NCBI RefSeq assembly: GCF_050948175.1
Contig: NC_135203.1
Location: 6,019,599 to 6,083,598 of the forward strand
From: Xylocopa sonorina
Lineage: Eukaryota; Arthropoda; Insecta; Hymenoptera; Apidae
Length of the DNA stretch: 64,000 nucleotides
Reading direction: 5' to 3'
How positions within the stretch are numbered: position 1 is the first letter of the stretch; the number at the start of each line of letters is the position of its first letter. This document shows, one piece after another, positions 12,332 through 25,495 of the stretch. Below the pieces are notes generated by a model. The model was not told the origin of the DNA, ran no database searches, and saw nothing but the letters and a program-made list of their open reading frames with translations. Both the position numbers and the translations under genes were made by a program.

Positions 12332-13779
12332 TTTAACTTAATAGAACAGTCAGGCAACCGTCAACCGGTAGTGGCCGCGAAGACGTAAACGGTCAGTTCG
12401 TATTATACGACTCGCGGTTAGTTATTTTTATTACGGTGTTAATTACGAGTGCGGAGCCAGTTGTCCGGCCGATACCATAAATATACTACTCTCTGTAATT
12501 AAAACATGATTGTTCGGAATAATTTGTAGGTATACAGCGCAGAATTTGTACATATTTCAGAATTTACATAGAGACTAATTAAGTGCGAATATATCGAGTT
12601 CCTTATCGGTCGAGAGTATTTCTTACCCGCTTCTAACTAACCTCCATTTAAATCCGTCATAGATTTGCCTTCAATAAATCTACGCTCAATCCAAACGATA
12701 GTCACTCTGCCTAAGTCCCGAGGAGATTACCGGTTGCTTTGTTAGCATACGTTAAATATGTATCGAGCGTAAAACACTTGGAGTGCCGCTTGAAATTGCA
12801 AAAGACAATACAAGAAGGGACAGTTTCGATTCATAAGTGATGAGAGCACGATCGCATCGTCCCGGACAAACTTTAAAGCTTCCGCGTCCGCGAAACTGTT
12901 GGGCCAATATCGAAATCGAACCGCACGACTGTTACTTTCGACGACCGCACGAAGATCGCCAGGTCCTTTCCGCTGGCGATGGAGATTCGCCCACCTGATC
13001 CGCCCTCGATCGAATCAGAAACGACAAGACGGCGTGTAACGCGGTCGTAACGCCGCTTTACGTAAATTCGAGCCCCAATTCCGGCGGATAATTTACATCC
13101 AGCCGAAAGTTATATCCCCCGGATAAGACGAAGGCGAACTGGGGTGCAATTGCGTTCGAAACGACGCTCGAAGCGTCTAGCCGCCCCTCCTTCGACTAAA
13201 CTACCCCGCGCGACGGCAGTTGCGGCGGTTACGGAAACGGCCACGGAACCAGATCCAGGAACGGTTTAGCCGTACACATCCCTCGCCGCTTGGTTCGAGT
13301 ACGATCGGTATATTTGAGTTTGTCGCGGCGCGTTACACGGGACGTTGCTTTTGCGACGTCCCACCCGGTGATACTCGTTCGCGTGTACTTTGGCGCGGTG
13401 CCAGCGTCGCAAAGAATCCTCGGCTCCTATTAAAAACCCGGGAACGTCCTCTCGCGTCCTTCCTAGACGCGCTTCTCCTTTTCTTCTCTTCTTCACCACG
13501 CGACGCGGCGAAATAAAGTTGCAGCGATGGCAAGATCGCGCGATAACGTTGGGTATGTATTGGAATTCGCGCGCGTATCCCTTCGTTTCGTGAAACAATT
13601 GCTCACGATATGTACTTGGAAACTTATGTGATGTACAAGCAGAGAAGAGAAGAAGGCAGGTTACGCGAAATTCTGTCCTCTCTCCCGTCTGTTTTTCCAT
13701 TTACCTCCTTTCCACGACCGATAACAAACGGCGCAGCGAGAAATTGCCGTTTAAGCGACGTGTTTCTTATATGATTCTT

Positions 13780-13790
13780 GAGATGGCGGC
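13780..13790 (+). promoter_or_regulatory. YY1/Pho-like motif
   Basis: GAGATGGCGGC agrees with AANATGGCGGC at all but the first position. YY1/Pho sites occur in promoters and Polycomb response elements. No transcript start or coding exon is recognisable nearby. Confidence 0.25.
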
Positions 13791-15401
13791 CGTCCAAGCT
13801 CATTAATCATAAACGTCGGCGGACCGGGGCAGACGTAACGTACTCTGGCGGAATTCTCTTCCGGTAATAACTGCCGGGACGTTTTTCAAATCCGTCGTCC
13901 CCCCCGCTTGAATTCGCCCCGTTCCATTTCGCGGCCTGCCACTGTAACTCGTCGGATGGCTCGTGAATATCACCGACGGGATCGAGATAATAATATTACG
14001 GACGTCCTTTTAGGGAACGCTCTCCTACTTCTGCGTGCGTATTCGGCGTATAAAACGTCCCCGTTTCCGTGCGACTCAATGGACCCACGTGGCCCATTTC
14101 AGTCGCGACATATTTTATACCGTTTCCCGCAGTCGAAAAAAGGGTTTGCGCTCGCGGGAATATTTTACTCGGCGAGTTTTCGTATCAGAGAGAATGGTAA
14201 ATAAACGAATATCGTTTTTCGATTCTCCCCGATGGGACATCTTTATGGATCGAACGAGCCAGGAAACACCTCCCGCCCCCTTGTCAACATCTGCAATCCC
14301 ATGGAAAGCAAAGTTCCACCGTGAGTTTTTATAGGAATTTCATTGCGAACCGGCGAACTCGCCGCTACTCCCGCCGCGAGCGTAGCAGCGGGCCGCTTAA
14401 AAGCCAAGTTTATATCCCGAGTTACTGGTTTACCCTTGTTTCAAGCTTTTTTTAAATTCCCCACGCTTGTACCGTCGCTTACGAGGATAACGCGCACTCC
14501 TGGCACTATCAGAAAATATGATACCAGCGAACGCTGGCTAGAATAGCGATCCAAGAAAACCGTTTCGCAGAGGGCTTTTCGAAATTGTTCATTTTCAGGG
14601 CGAGCAATTACACGCAGAGGAATGAATAGAATCTATCGACATTGCGTATACGTATGTAACAGTTTGATTATCGTGGTATCATCGTATTATAAACTGAGCG
14701 TCGTGTAATCAGGCATCGCTGACGTACCAGTGCACAAGTAGTACGAGTCAACGCGATACGCTATTGATACAATATACAAAAATTGCTATCGATCAATATC
14801 GGTGGATTCTTCGTAATGAAACTCGAGGCGTATCCACGATCTATTTCAATTAAGCAGCACAGAAAGTATCGATCGCGGATTGGGTCCTTTGATATTTCGC
14901 GGGATAAAGGGATTCGATTAAAAGAGGGACGGCGCAATTTCCGGGCGCGGGGCGAGGGGACGTCGAAAATGGCTCTCGTTATAATATACGATTCTCTTCA
15001 ATTTCGCACTGATCTCGCGCCGCTACGTTGGATCAGAGTAAAGCATGCAAGCGGCCCAGGCCGTAAAGCTTCAGCCTTCAAGTGACAGTCATAAAAGTCG
15101 CTGCTTTATGCAGAAGTTCGGATAAAAGATCTCATCTCTCTTCCCATTTCGACGAGAGAGGGAGGGCGGCCAGCCTCCGCGGGGCATTAAAATCGGCTGA
15201 ACGTACACGCGAGCCGTTTTGCCTTCTGCTCGTGGGCAAAGCTCTATCGACGCGTCCCTTGGCAACGGTCGTAATCGATAAGCGATACGACCGTGTAACG
15301 ATAATTAAAACCCGATGGGATACGCACGCGACTGCCGCGTAGATAATAATTATAATGAAACGAAATTTCAAAACACTGCGATACGGAAATCAGAAGCTCT
15401 A

Positions 15402-15434
15402 ATTAACAACGCGCAAGCTTTCGCGTTGATTAAT
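15402..15434. other. Compact 12-bp hairpin
   Basis: ATTAA-CAACGCG pairs with CGCGTTG-A-TTAAT, twelve pairs with one bulged A, around an eight-base loop (CAAGCTTT). Too short on its own for a microRNA precursor. Flanking sequence does not extend the stem. Confidence 0.4.
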
Positions 15435-16162
15435 CCTGTTATAATTGGCGCGGCAACGCGGACGGGCTCCCTCGCGTGCGTGCAATTGACGGCGTTGATC
15501 GGAGAAACTCGAGACGCGTACGTAATTCGTTCGTAATGTATTCGAAAGGACTGATTCGTTCCGCCATTTGTTAATCCGCGTTTTAAATTGATTTCGAAAT
15601 TTTTATAAATCGCTAACTCCATACCCCGTGATCCTCCGATATATTCTTGTTACGCTGCTTCGGAGTGCAATAGGATGGGCTGTCGTAATCGATTGCCTCG
15701 CGATCGATTTACTTACCTGAAACAGAAAACGATAGAAAATTAGTTATAATTTAAAGGCGCTTTACATCAGAACATCTGAAAAACATCGCAAAACAAGTAG
15801 ATTTCATGTCTTAATATATACAATATCATTTGCTAGCATATGGATAACAAACACTTGAATACATCCATCCGCCACGTCAATTAATATCCTTCCCCTTCGT
15901 TCACCAAGCGACATAACCTTGTATTTTCCGCGTTCACGAATATACTCTGTGATCATATTAACAGCATGGCCACGTAGAATCGACGCACGATTCGAAAACG
16001 TGCGTTTTGTGAGCGCAATACATGGCGGTTATATTCACGAGCTGGTCTGTGTCCCGCTCGCACGGTTCAGTCGGTCGAGGGCGTCGATACCGATTAAATT
16101 AAACATGCCGAAAGCTTCGAAGCGACGGACGGGTTAAATATGAAAGAAGGTCTCGTAAAGGA

Positions 16163-16206
16163 CGAGAGAAAGAGAGAGAGAGAGGGAGAGAGAGAGAGAG
16201 AGAGAG
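16163..16206 (+). repeat. (GA)n microsatellite
   Basis: About 44 bases of nearly pure GA repeat. Confidence 0.9.
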
Positions 16207-18180
16207 GTGAACGGATGGGAAATAATGAGTACGGCCGTACGGCGTAAGTATAGCCTCGGTGATGGCGCAAAGGGAGGAAAAAAAAGGTGGGCAACGGCCG
16301 CAAAACGAGAACCTTCTTGCTGGATATCTGGGATGGACTCCTGTCAGTTCGCACGTCCGTAAGCCCCGGCATCACCTCCCCTCTTCTCGTCTCTTCTCTC
16401 AGCATCCGCTTGGCCATCGCTCTGCCTCTTACAGGCCGCGCAACGCCAGCAACGCGGGCGTCTTTTTATTTGATAAGAGGATCCAAGCTCGAGGCAATTT
16501 TCACGGTCTCCGCGGCCGCACGAAACATCGTTTTCGTCTTAAACGAAATAATGACTGGAAGAGCAACGCGATGAACCCCTCGCCCTCCTCTGCATCCCGT
16601 CCCCTTCCGCCCCTCCCTCGAAACTGAAGAATATTTTATGGCTATCGCGTAACCGCCGTTACATTGTGCTGGTCCCCAAGGGACACGCTCGGTAATTTGT
16701 TGATATTCGATAGACCCTCGAAGAAATCGACTTCTACGATCTCTTGGTCAAATTGAACGTCGTTCTCGAGGTTTAATGGAACCGGTACACTTTCACCTAG
16801 ACTTGTCAATTATGTATCGTCGATTCTGACGATGTATGCGTGTTTTATAACGACCTGTACTATATACTCGTTCCATAAATGATGTCCTCTGGAATTAATA
16901 ACCCTCTGATAAAATAAAAATGAATATGTTCTTCCTCTTGTTATTGTTACTATTATAATTACAAGCTCGACTATGGAACAGAATCGTGCAGCTGATTGAA
17001 ACAATCAGACCACGAAATCGACCACCCTCGGCCGGTCGTTGATCGCGAGTTTGGCCACTGGCATAAGATCACCGCCACCGATACACATTCAGCCTTTTGA
17101 CAACGACTAATCGGTCGGCTACCCTTTTCGCGGCGCGAAACGATTTTTTCAACGCCGTCGGACGTATCAGGGGCCGCGTATCCGGCGGCTGCCCGCGAAC
17201 GCAGCTGACTTTGAACGATTCCAGCCCGTTCTTTCGGTAATTTAAAACTTCTAAAGCCCATTATCAGCCGGCGATTATGATGGAAAGATACCAGGGGCTT
17301 GCACCTGCCGCGGCGATCCGCTCCTGTCCGTGCGCCGCGTGTACGCGCCGTGGAAACATCTTTCGCGGCTCTTTACCGCGCCGCAACGACCGACAGATCC
17401 GCTTGCTCGTGGCCACAAGCGTGACCACCGCTAAGAGATGAGGCGTGGAATATTTATGGTCATTCTAGAGCCACGCGACAATGGCGCCCCATTGAACCAC
17501 CGTGTACCAGCTTCAAGTGCGCTTCAACCGGTTGAAAGAGGAATTCTAAATCCGCCATCGCCTTAAGTAGCTACGTATACCGTCGTTGCCGTGAATCCTT
17601 TATCCGTTGATACGGATACGTTTATTTTTCATCGCCTCAACGACGACCCACGGTTTCCCTGAATAATCATTTACTTATCGTCGCTCGGGGCACGTGCAGA
17701 GTACTTCACCTCTTCTTTCATCTCGCTGTCCTCTTCGTTAGATAATAGAAACAGAATCGTCGTTGAGTGAATGTAAAACTTTGTCTGAATCCGATCATCC
17801 TTCGCTTCTTCGTTGAAAACAATTTCTTTATCCCGTTGTCTTTGAGAAACGCCAAGAGACTCCGAAGAAACCAGGAAACGACGCTTCAGCTTCGGTTAAA
17901 CGCTACCAGGTTAACTGAAATCGTAACCCAACCCCCCGGACGATTCTCCTTGACGTATCCGGGTCCGCAAGAAGTGGATAAAAGTTTCCGAGAAACTTCA
18001 CCAACTCCTGTGGACGCGAACTTTTCCCGAGAGACCGAAATATCGACGCGCGATAGTTGTCCGTGGTCGCGACAAACGCCCAAAGACGGTGAACCGTAAT
18101 GGACGTCGCGAGCCGTTCTCCACGCGACGAGACAAGCTTTCGAAAGCCTCTTCCTCCGGTCGATGGGGCCGCCGTTTTCC

Positions 18181-18200
18181 TATACGTGTGTACACGTATA
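18181..18200. other. 20-bp near-perfect palindrome
   Basis: TATACGTGT-GT-ACACGTATA: nine-base half-sites around two bases, containing two inverted ACGTG cores of the bHLH-PAS type. It could be a dimeric binding site. Motif reading only. Confidence 0.35.
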
Positions 18201-21200
18201 CGGCACGGTTCAATCTCGATCCCTGCTGGCTTCGTCATTAGACACCGTGGCGCAAGGAGCGGGAGGCTGCATCTCTCTGGGCGCGAGAGAGGCGCAATAA
18301 GGAAACGACTGAGCGGAGAACGCAGAGGTCAGGATAGCGCTGACCGCGAACCGTCGGCGCCGTAATAATGAGTTACGCCGATTGCGAGTAGCCGCGCGCG
18401 GTGTTATTCGCGCGGCCTTGGAATTCGGGGAGGATTTTATGTTGCACGCGCGTGTAGAACAGCGCACCCGCGCGTCAGCTATAACGGTGCGCAAACAGAT
18501 GAATCGCGAGATTGCCTCGTGGCGAGGGGGTAGGAACAGTTCGATGAAAGCGATCGATGCTCGCGGAACGGCCAGGTTCGCGAGTATACGCGCCACGAAG
18601 ATTGGTTCCAATTGAATTTTTCGAGGTGAATACCTTTGGCAGAGCTTCCAGCTGCAGCTGCGACGCCCGTGGGCTTATTCTACTTAACGACAGCTCGCGT
18701 AGGCTTACTCCACTTCGGAGGCAGAATTTACTCGAACAATACGTGGCTCGTTGCACGCGACCAGGACAGAAGTGCAGCGTTCGAAAGTGCACGGCGAGTT
18801 TCGTCTATTCGAACGCGATGGAAAGCTATTTCAGCCAGTGATTGGTTACTGCAGAGGATACAGCTTTTACGGTGGTGCCTGGTGAACGGAAAAATTGTTA
18901 ATGCAGCAATATTTTAGGAGATAACTACTAAACAAGAGTTATCAATCATATATTCACACGCGATATTAATAACTGCCAGAAACTCCGGTGAATGGTTTAT
19001 TAGCATGACAAGTTGGCTCCATAAGCGGGCGCATTGTAAATCGCGTGGCGCCGATCCATCTGCCTGCGAAGTTTCGACGGAATCGGTAATTAACACTTCA
19101 CGAAGTTCCCTCGGCCCTGGCAGGGAAAGGTTCGCCATTAAACGCAACGGGAACGCTGTAAAATACTGTTGCAAATTTTGTATCAATTACATCACCCCTC
19201 GAGGAGTATCGACGGGGACGGGGTAACGTTGGCCAATCACGGATCGACAGGAGCCCGTAACTTCTGGCTTCAGCCGATTCAGTCGATCATTAACAGTGGC
19301 CATTGTTAGAGCTGCGCCGGCAACGGGTATCTTGATGGCAACGGCCAAAATCAATAAAGCGATCTCGTCGACCGATAAACCGCCCGCACACGTTTCATAG
19401 ACAATAGCTGCCATTCTCACCGGGTCGGATCGTGATGCAGCCGTTGGTGCCCAGTTCGTCGAGTGGCCCAATTATGATTCGCCGTGGAGAATGGGCCGGC
19501 TGCCCGCGGAATTCGCTACCGTTGACGCATCGTATTTTCCACTTTGTGTTTCCAAGGAAATTCTCGCGTTCGAACCGAGCCGAGCGTTACGCGAGCGTGT
19601 TACCACCGCTACACGTCGTGATCGCAGATAATCAGATATTACAGCTCCGCGCTCGATTCAATGGAAATGGATTACCCTGGCCAAAGATAGATCGAGCCGC
19701 GAAAGTGTTCACCACGTGTATCGGGTATAACCGATAACTTAATAGGTACGGGTAAAGGAGCATGCCCATTGAAATTAAGACGATAAATCTCGAACATCGG
19801 TAGGAGACAACTGGCGATCTTCAGGTGCGACCGATAACGTTCAGGGCAACGCGGGATTATGCGTGGCTTCCACCGTTCGCGCCGCGCGAGGAACGAAAGC
19901 CCGGGACAGGAGATAAATTAAACCCGGCCGACGTCGGTTACCCGATAAACTTCTCCGCCCCCGCAATTTCCGCAACCCCACGGCCAATTTCGCATGCGTG
20001 CCGCATCGGCACAGAGCGAACGCGCGATTTATTAGGTGAAATTAGCAGGGAACTTCTAATCTCCCTATTTGCCTCTGAGCCACTATAATACTCCCGCTTC
20101 TTGCCTCCTTTACTCGTTCGCCGGTGCCCCGCCCGCGCCTATCCGTGCGACGTTCGCGCCGTACGTCGCATGCGAGTACGAGCCTCCACCGGAGAACAAC
20201 TTGAAGCCAGTCCTCGCGCGAGCGGAGAACGCTGCCAATTTCGTGGCGTGAAAAAGTTACAAGCGCTCCTCTTGCCCTCCCGATTCGATGATTTATGGTT
20301 TCACCGGGGTTTTTAATTTGCCAACGTGCACCCCCCCTGTATCGTCGGATGAGTCGAGTCATTGAACCGCGTCGCGACTTTGACGCGTTCCTGAGTGCTA
20401 ATTTAATGCCTGACTGGCCATTAGAAAGAATGATAAACCACGCGCGTTAAAGCAAGTCGAATCTTCATTCGACTCGACTTAATGAGATTTATTCTTTCGT
20501 TCGGGCGACTTTAACTCGCTTCGAACTATTCGTTTCGACGGTTGCCTCGTCACTTTCTCGAAAGGCTTGTCTCGCAATTAGTCAGCCACTCGCGGTGTAA
20601 CCGTCGACAGAATTAGCACCCACGATTTAAGCGCGATATCCCGTGCTCGCTTTTCGTCCGGCATTCTTCCAGTCTTTTCGCTCGTCCGCGTGGTAATAGC
20701 ACTCGATTCAAGTAGCGAGATCAACGCTTCGCGAGCCATTTGTCTTCCTCGAGTTTCCTGAAGAATCCGTCACTTTTTCTCCAAAACGATCAGACAGAGC
20801 TGGAAGGTAAAATTATGTACGAGCCTGCGAACATTTAGATTCCTTCGTGCGAATGAATCCAATTGAAATTTCACTCGTTCCCGTGCGGCATTAGAAAGCG
20901 CGGCACCCAATGCCGCGGCGGCGTGACATAACACCGGGCAATCTACTTTAATTCGCCGGCGAACGTTCGCGAAATTAATGAAATTTAACTTAGCGAGCAA
21001 TAACATCGAACAACAACACGGAAATCTGGCGGGCGCGGGCAAAGGCAGCAAAGTCCAGCCGTTTCAATTTGCTCTAACGAATCGCTCCGGCAACATCGGG
21101 AAACGGCCGCGTTTGCACGGGAAAACGCAAGCGTCGAGTGGATCGCGACCGAGTTCGAGTTTTCCTTAAACCAGGCCAGGAGAATGGCGTTACTGAACCA

Positions 21201-21340
21201 ACAACCGTATCCAGTTAATCGTAGCAACCCGCCGGTGCTCCGTAGCCCAGAAACGAATCGCGTAGTTCCGCGCTCCCTGGCCCGATGTATCAAAGTTACC
21301 TCCGTGCATTCCAGGACGTACGTGTGTCGAATCCAACAGC

Positions 21341-21342
21341 GG

Positions 21343-21378
<36 letters not shown>
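21341..21378 (+). repeat. (GA)n microsatellite
   Basis: About 38 bases, nearly pure. Confidence 0.9.
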
Positions 21379-21379
<1 letters not shown>

Positions 21380-21513
21380 GAAGAGATAGAAACCTGGCTC
21401 GACAAACGGGCAGGGATACGGTTTAACATTTGCCGTGCGCCATCGTTTGCGTCTAAATGGTATTTGTCTAATTTACTCCGTGACGGTGAGAGAGGCGATG
21501 CATGATGCACGAC

Positions 21514-21544
21514 GAAGAGAGAAAGAGAGAGAGTGAGAGAGAGA
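21514..21544 (+). repeat. (GA)n microsatellite
   Basis: Impure GA repeat, 135 bp after the previous one and in the same strand sense. Confidence 0.85.
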
Positions 21545-24460
21545 TACAGGGATGGAGAAAGGGTTCAGCCGGTGACCGTAGATTTAATACCGCTTTGAAG
21601 CGTATCGAGTCACCGCGCGCGTCACGGAGCGCGGCGCGCTTCTCGAGACTCTCCACTCGGCTCTCTAAACATAATTAACAATCACCCAAGATCTATCAAA
21701 CAGGCCGGAAATTAGTGTACACAGAGCAGCGGTCGCTCCACGGCTCATGACCGCCTCCGGTTCACCCGGACAAGCATCGCGTTGCATTCACAGGTCGAAA
21801 CGTACGGTTGCCCGCGGCTATGCTACCCGCAGGGTAGACGAGTCACGTATCAAGTGCGGCAGGTAACCGAGCATGTACGCGTCGCGGCGTCTGCGCCGCG
21901 CCTTCCGTTTGCACCGAACACGATTGCCTGGAACCTGATTGCCGCTTTCGAGGCGATAATTACCCTTTTGATATCAGCCCTGCCTCCTTCGATTCCACCG
22001 CGGTCCTCGCACCCCCTCGCGTTCCCATCAAAATTCGTTACCCTCGTGAGGCGAACTCGTAGAGCGGGGCGAATCCTCGCGAACGACAGACGGCTCCAGA
22101 AGAGCGATCCGAGCGGACGGAATTGGAATTTTACGCTCGTGCATAAAACGTCGGCGCGAACGAATCGAATCCAGCCTCGAAGGGAGCGTAATTTCCATCA
22201 ACGGCCAGCCGGGAAGAACTGGCGGTAGCTCGAGGAGAGACACGAGACGCTGGGAACGGGGATTCCATCGAAGCCGCTCAAAGACCTCGACGGTGATATC
22301 GTCGCGATAGAGAAATTCTCGTCATAAATTGCCGCGTACGGACGCGATTCGATAGATGACTCACGATACCGAGCTGGCGGGCAGTTATTGCGCGCGGTGG
22401 CTCGCTCGCTCGCTCGCACGCAGACAGCGTTCCACCGTTAAGCACCCCGGTAAGTACGTCTGAATGAGATATCGCGAGCGGCATTAATTTGCCAGGATCG
22501 AATCGAGTTCGAGGCTTCCGCGAGCACTTTCGTTCTACCGTGAATGATATCTCGTGGTTGATCGAACGGTCTGGCGAGGCTCAGAGCAACGACACACGGG
22601 ATCACGTGCCCGGCGCTGTTCGCACGCACGTGATCTCATTAAGTCCAGAGGGTAGAGCGCGGCGGCGCGTTCGACTCGTTGCCCGCGTCTAGCCGCGGCG
22701 AGCCGCCGCGAGGACGGCAATAAATACGTCGCGTTGACGGACGCAGATTGCGGGGACAGTTCTGTGTCAACTGGCAACAAGGGTTATCGATGGACCTGGA
22801 ATGACGGCTGTCTAGAGTAACCTAGAATGGACCGTCGAGGCAATTGATAATGCATAGCGTCTCGTATAGTTGCCTTCGCGATGCGGCGAGCTCTTGAATT
22901 TAAATACCCGGCGAGCCTCTCTGTTCCTGCTACCGACACGCCACCGTTAACAATGTACGAGGACATCGATCGGTGAACGTTGCTGCGTCTAGAGAAACTA
23001 TCTATGTTAATGAACAAGCAAGATGTTAGGTATTCCATAGTGGAATGATTATAAAGATTCTCAGGATATATTGGAATCTTGGAATTCATATGGTGGAGTT
23101 GTAAACGGAGAAATGTGTCTGTTGAAAGATTTTTGATTAATTCTCGCCATCAGCATTCCTCGGGTCGAGTTCCCATTTTATACGCGGTAATAAAAGAGCC
23201 ATCTCCGTGCTCGATGGACCAAAAACGAGTCGTATCCCGAAATTGACTGATTCTCATCAATAAATATTTCCTGGCCAGGTTCTTGCACGCGGGACTGTTA
23301 TAAAACTAGATACCCGATCTTGAAAATATTTTTATCGGCACAGAAAGCCGACGCCCGTAAATCATGCCGGTTTATGGACAGCTTTACGACCACGTGCATT
23401 ACGCTGATCTACGCAACTTATAATTGGAATCCCCTTAAGCGCGAGCGTGTCTCGTTCCTTTGAATAAAATTGTCGCGTTTTACGAGCAACGATACTTTGT
23501 GTATCGGGCAGTATCGATTTAGATAGGAGCGGGCGCAATTGCGAATCGTCCGCGAGCGATCCAGTTTCCCAAACGACCCACTGCCATTACGCTAACCAGA
23601 CGTTGCGTGTTGTCCTCTTAAAGTAGTTTAACGAGAACAGTGCAATCGAGATGTCGAGGAGCAAATGGAGCGAGGAATGTTGCTACGGACTGGAAGGGAA
23701 ACGATTTCGAATTTGTAAAACGTTACGTTTTCTGAAATACATGGAACAGCACCGCGTCCCCATACTTAACTCAGTTCTCGCTGCCACTTTGTACAGTTTA
23801 GGAAGCACGCAAATAACATTTTCAAAGCAGGCAGCAAATTACCACTCACCGTGTGCATAGTTAAATCGAGCAGGCGGACGCAAGAATATCACGGTAGCAA
23901 ACATTTGCAGTTCATTTAATTACACCATTTAGCGACTTATCGATCGAACGGCTGGAAGTTAAAGTAATTACCGAAAGCCTGGTCACGTTTTAATCATGCC
24001 GCGGCGCTCGTTCATTTCGCTGAACAAACAAGCTTGACCGGCGCGAGTAAATTATAAAATTTTCCCAGTTTTAAAGTAGTTCCACGCGGCGATCAACCGC
24101 ACGCGTCCTTCCGCTTCTCGCGGTACGTGACGACACGTTTTCGTTCGAAAGTAAAATCCCACAGTGGCGACAGCCTCGACGCTCAACCGATGAAATCCGT
24201 TCGAGCAAAACGATACGAACGAACGTGAGATCGGCCCGTAGAAAACGGTATCTATTCGGTCGAAGTTTCGCGCGGGAAACGCGGCAAAAACCGCGATCGT
24301 TACGAAATAAAGGTAACCTTTTCGAGCGCGATATTTCTTGCACCCGTTCGCCAGGCTGTCCTCGCGCGATGCGGGAGCAACGCTCGCGCGAGGCACAGAA
24401 AATAGTAGCCGCAAGAAGTGTATCAGATAAAGCCTGCATCTTGCCAGTTCGATTGAGAGG

Positions 24461-24484
24461 AAAAAGAAAAAAAAAGAAAGAAAT
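24461..24484 (+). repeat. A-rich tract
   Basis: AAAAAG units. Confidence 0.8.
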
Positions 24485-25464
24485 CCCCTCTAACGCGGGG
24501 ATTAAATTCGATCGAACGATTCCAGTGCTACACGTACGACGATTAATCTCGCGCGCGCCGCGGTTTTCTCCGGACGTAAATAGGACATACATCAGTCTGG
24601 GTCGCTCGCTCCCGGTCTATTAAAGAAAATCTTTTTCTCGACCGAATCCAAGTGTTCGAGGCCGGTATGTAATCGTTGACGTAACATTAAATCATCGTGT
24701 CCCACGGGATGGCAGACAGTTCGAATGCCGCGGGTTCAGTCGCGGCATTAAGACGGTTCGCGGTCAGGACTTCATTCGCCGGTGACAAATCGCGTGGACG
24801 ATCGCAAATTGTTTCGAAGCCGCCTCCATTCAACTGAGGGAAACGCGAAACGATGCGGAACGCGACAACAATATCCTGTATGTTTTCGCGGTTGCCTTAT
24901 CGATACGTAAGTAATAGAGGCGATCGTACACGCTGGTTCTGGACGAAACTCGGATAATACACGGGTTACATGCAAGATCTCGATTCGCGTATTGATCCTC
25001 GTGCCACGCGTATCTTTGCTATCAGCCTGCCGTCATGTAACGAAACGGTGTCTTTGTTGGCGGAATATACAACAGCCGGGTATTGCCTCGTTCTTTTACG
25101 TACTTATCGCTTTCGCGGGACCGCGTCATCAATCATTAGCCAGCGATCGGAGAAACTCTCGAAACATTTACGCGTTTCTAAGCCGAGGCGCGCGGCCGAT
25201 ACACGTTCCTGGCGATTGTTACCGCGCCGTGTCGTAGTACAACCGTGAATACCGTAACGTGACAAATTGTTCCGAAGCGTATCGGCTTATGGGCGCTGGG
25301 CTACCTTATAAATCTCTCCTGATAATTTTATAACCGTAGGCCTGCCCGCCGCGGTTAACGTTGCACCCCATTCGTTTCGAGCATCGATAATCAATGTTCA
25401 TTACACTAACAGTACACCGAGCGTATTTTCATAACGCAGAAATTTCCATTACGTCCGACTGGGG

Positions 25465-25491
<27 letters not shown>
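25465..25491 (+). repeat. (GA)n microsatellite
   Basis: About 27 bases of GA repeat. Borders are accurate to a few bases. Confidence 0.85.

Positions 25492-25495
<4 letters not shown>

Larger units (their letters stand above)
12332..18170. other. Noncoding, no gene recognised
   Basis: 12,360-12,720 is AT-rich with several TAATTA/ATTAAT cores of the homeodomain type and may be regulatory. The YY1-like site and the 15,402 hairpin lie here. 15,700-15,900 is AT-rich with nothing else visible. Confidence 0.55.

Noticed and set aside
22694..22710. GC-rich hairpin resembling a bacterial terminator
   Set aside because: Eukaryotic DNA, no following T run, and such short GC palindromes are expected in CpG-rich sequence.
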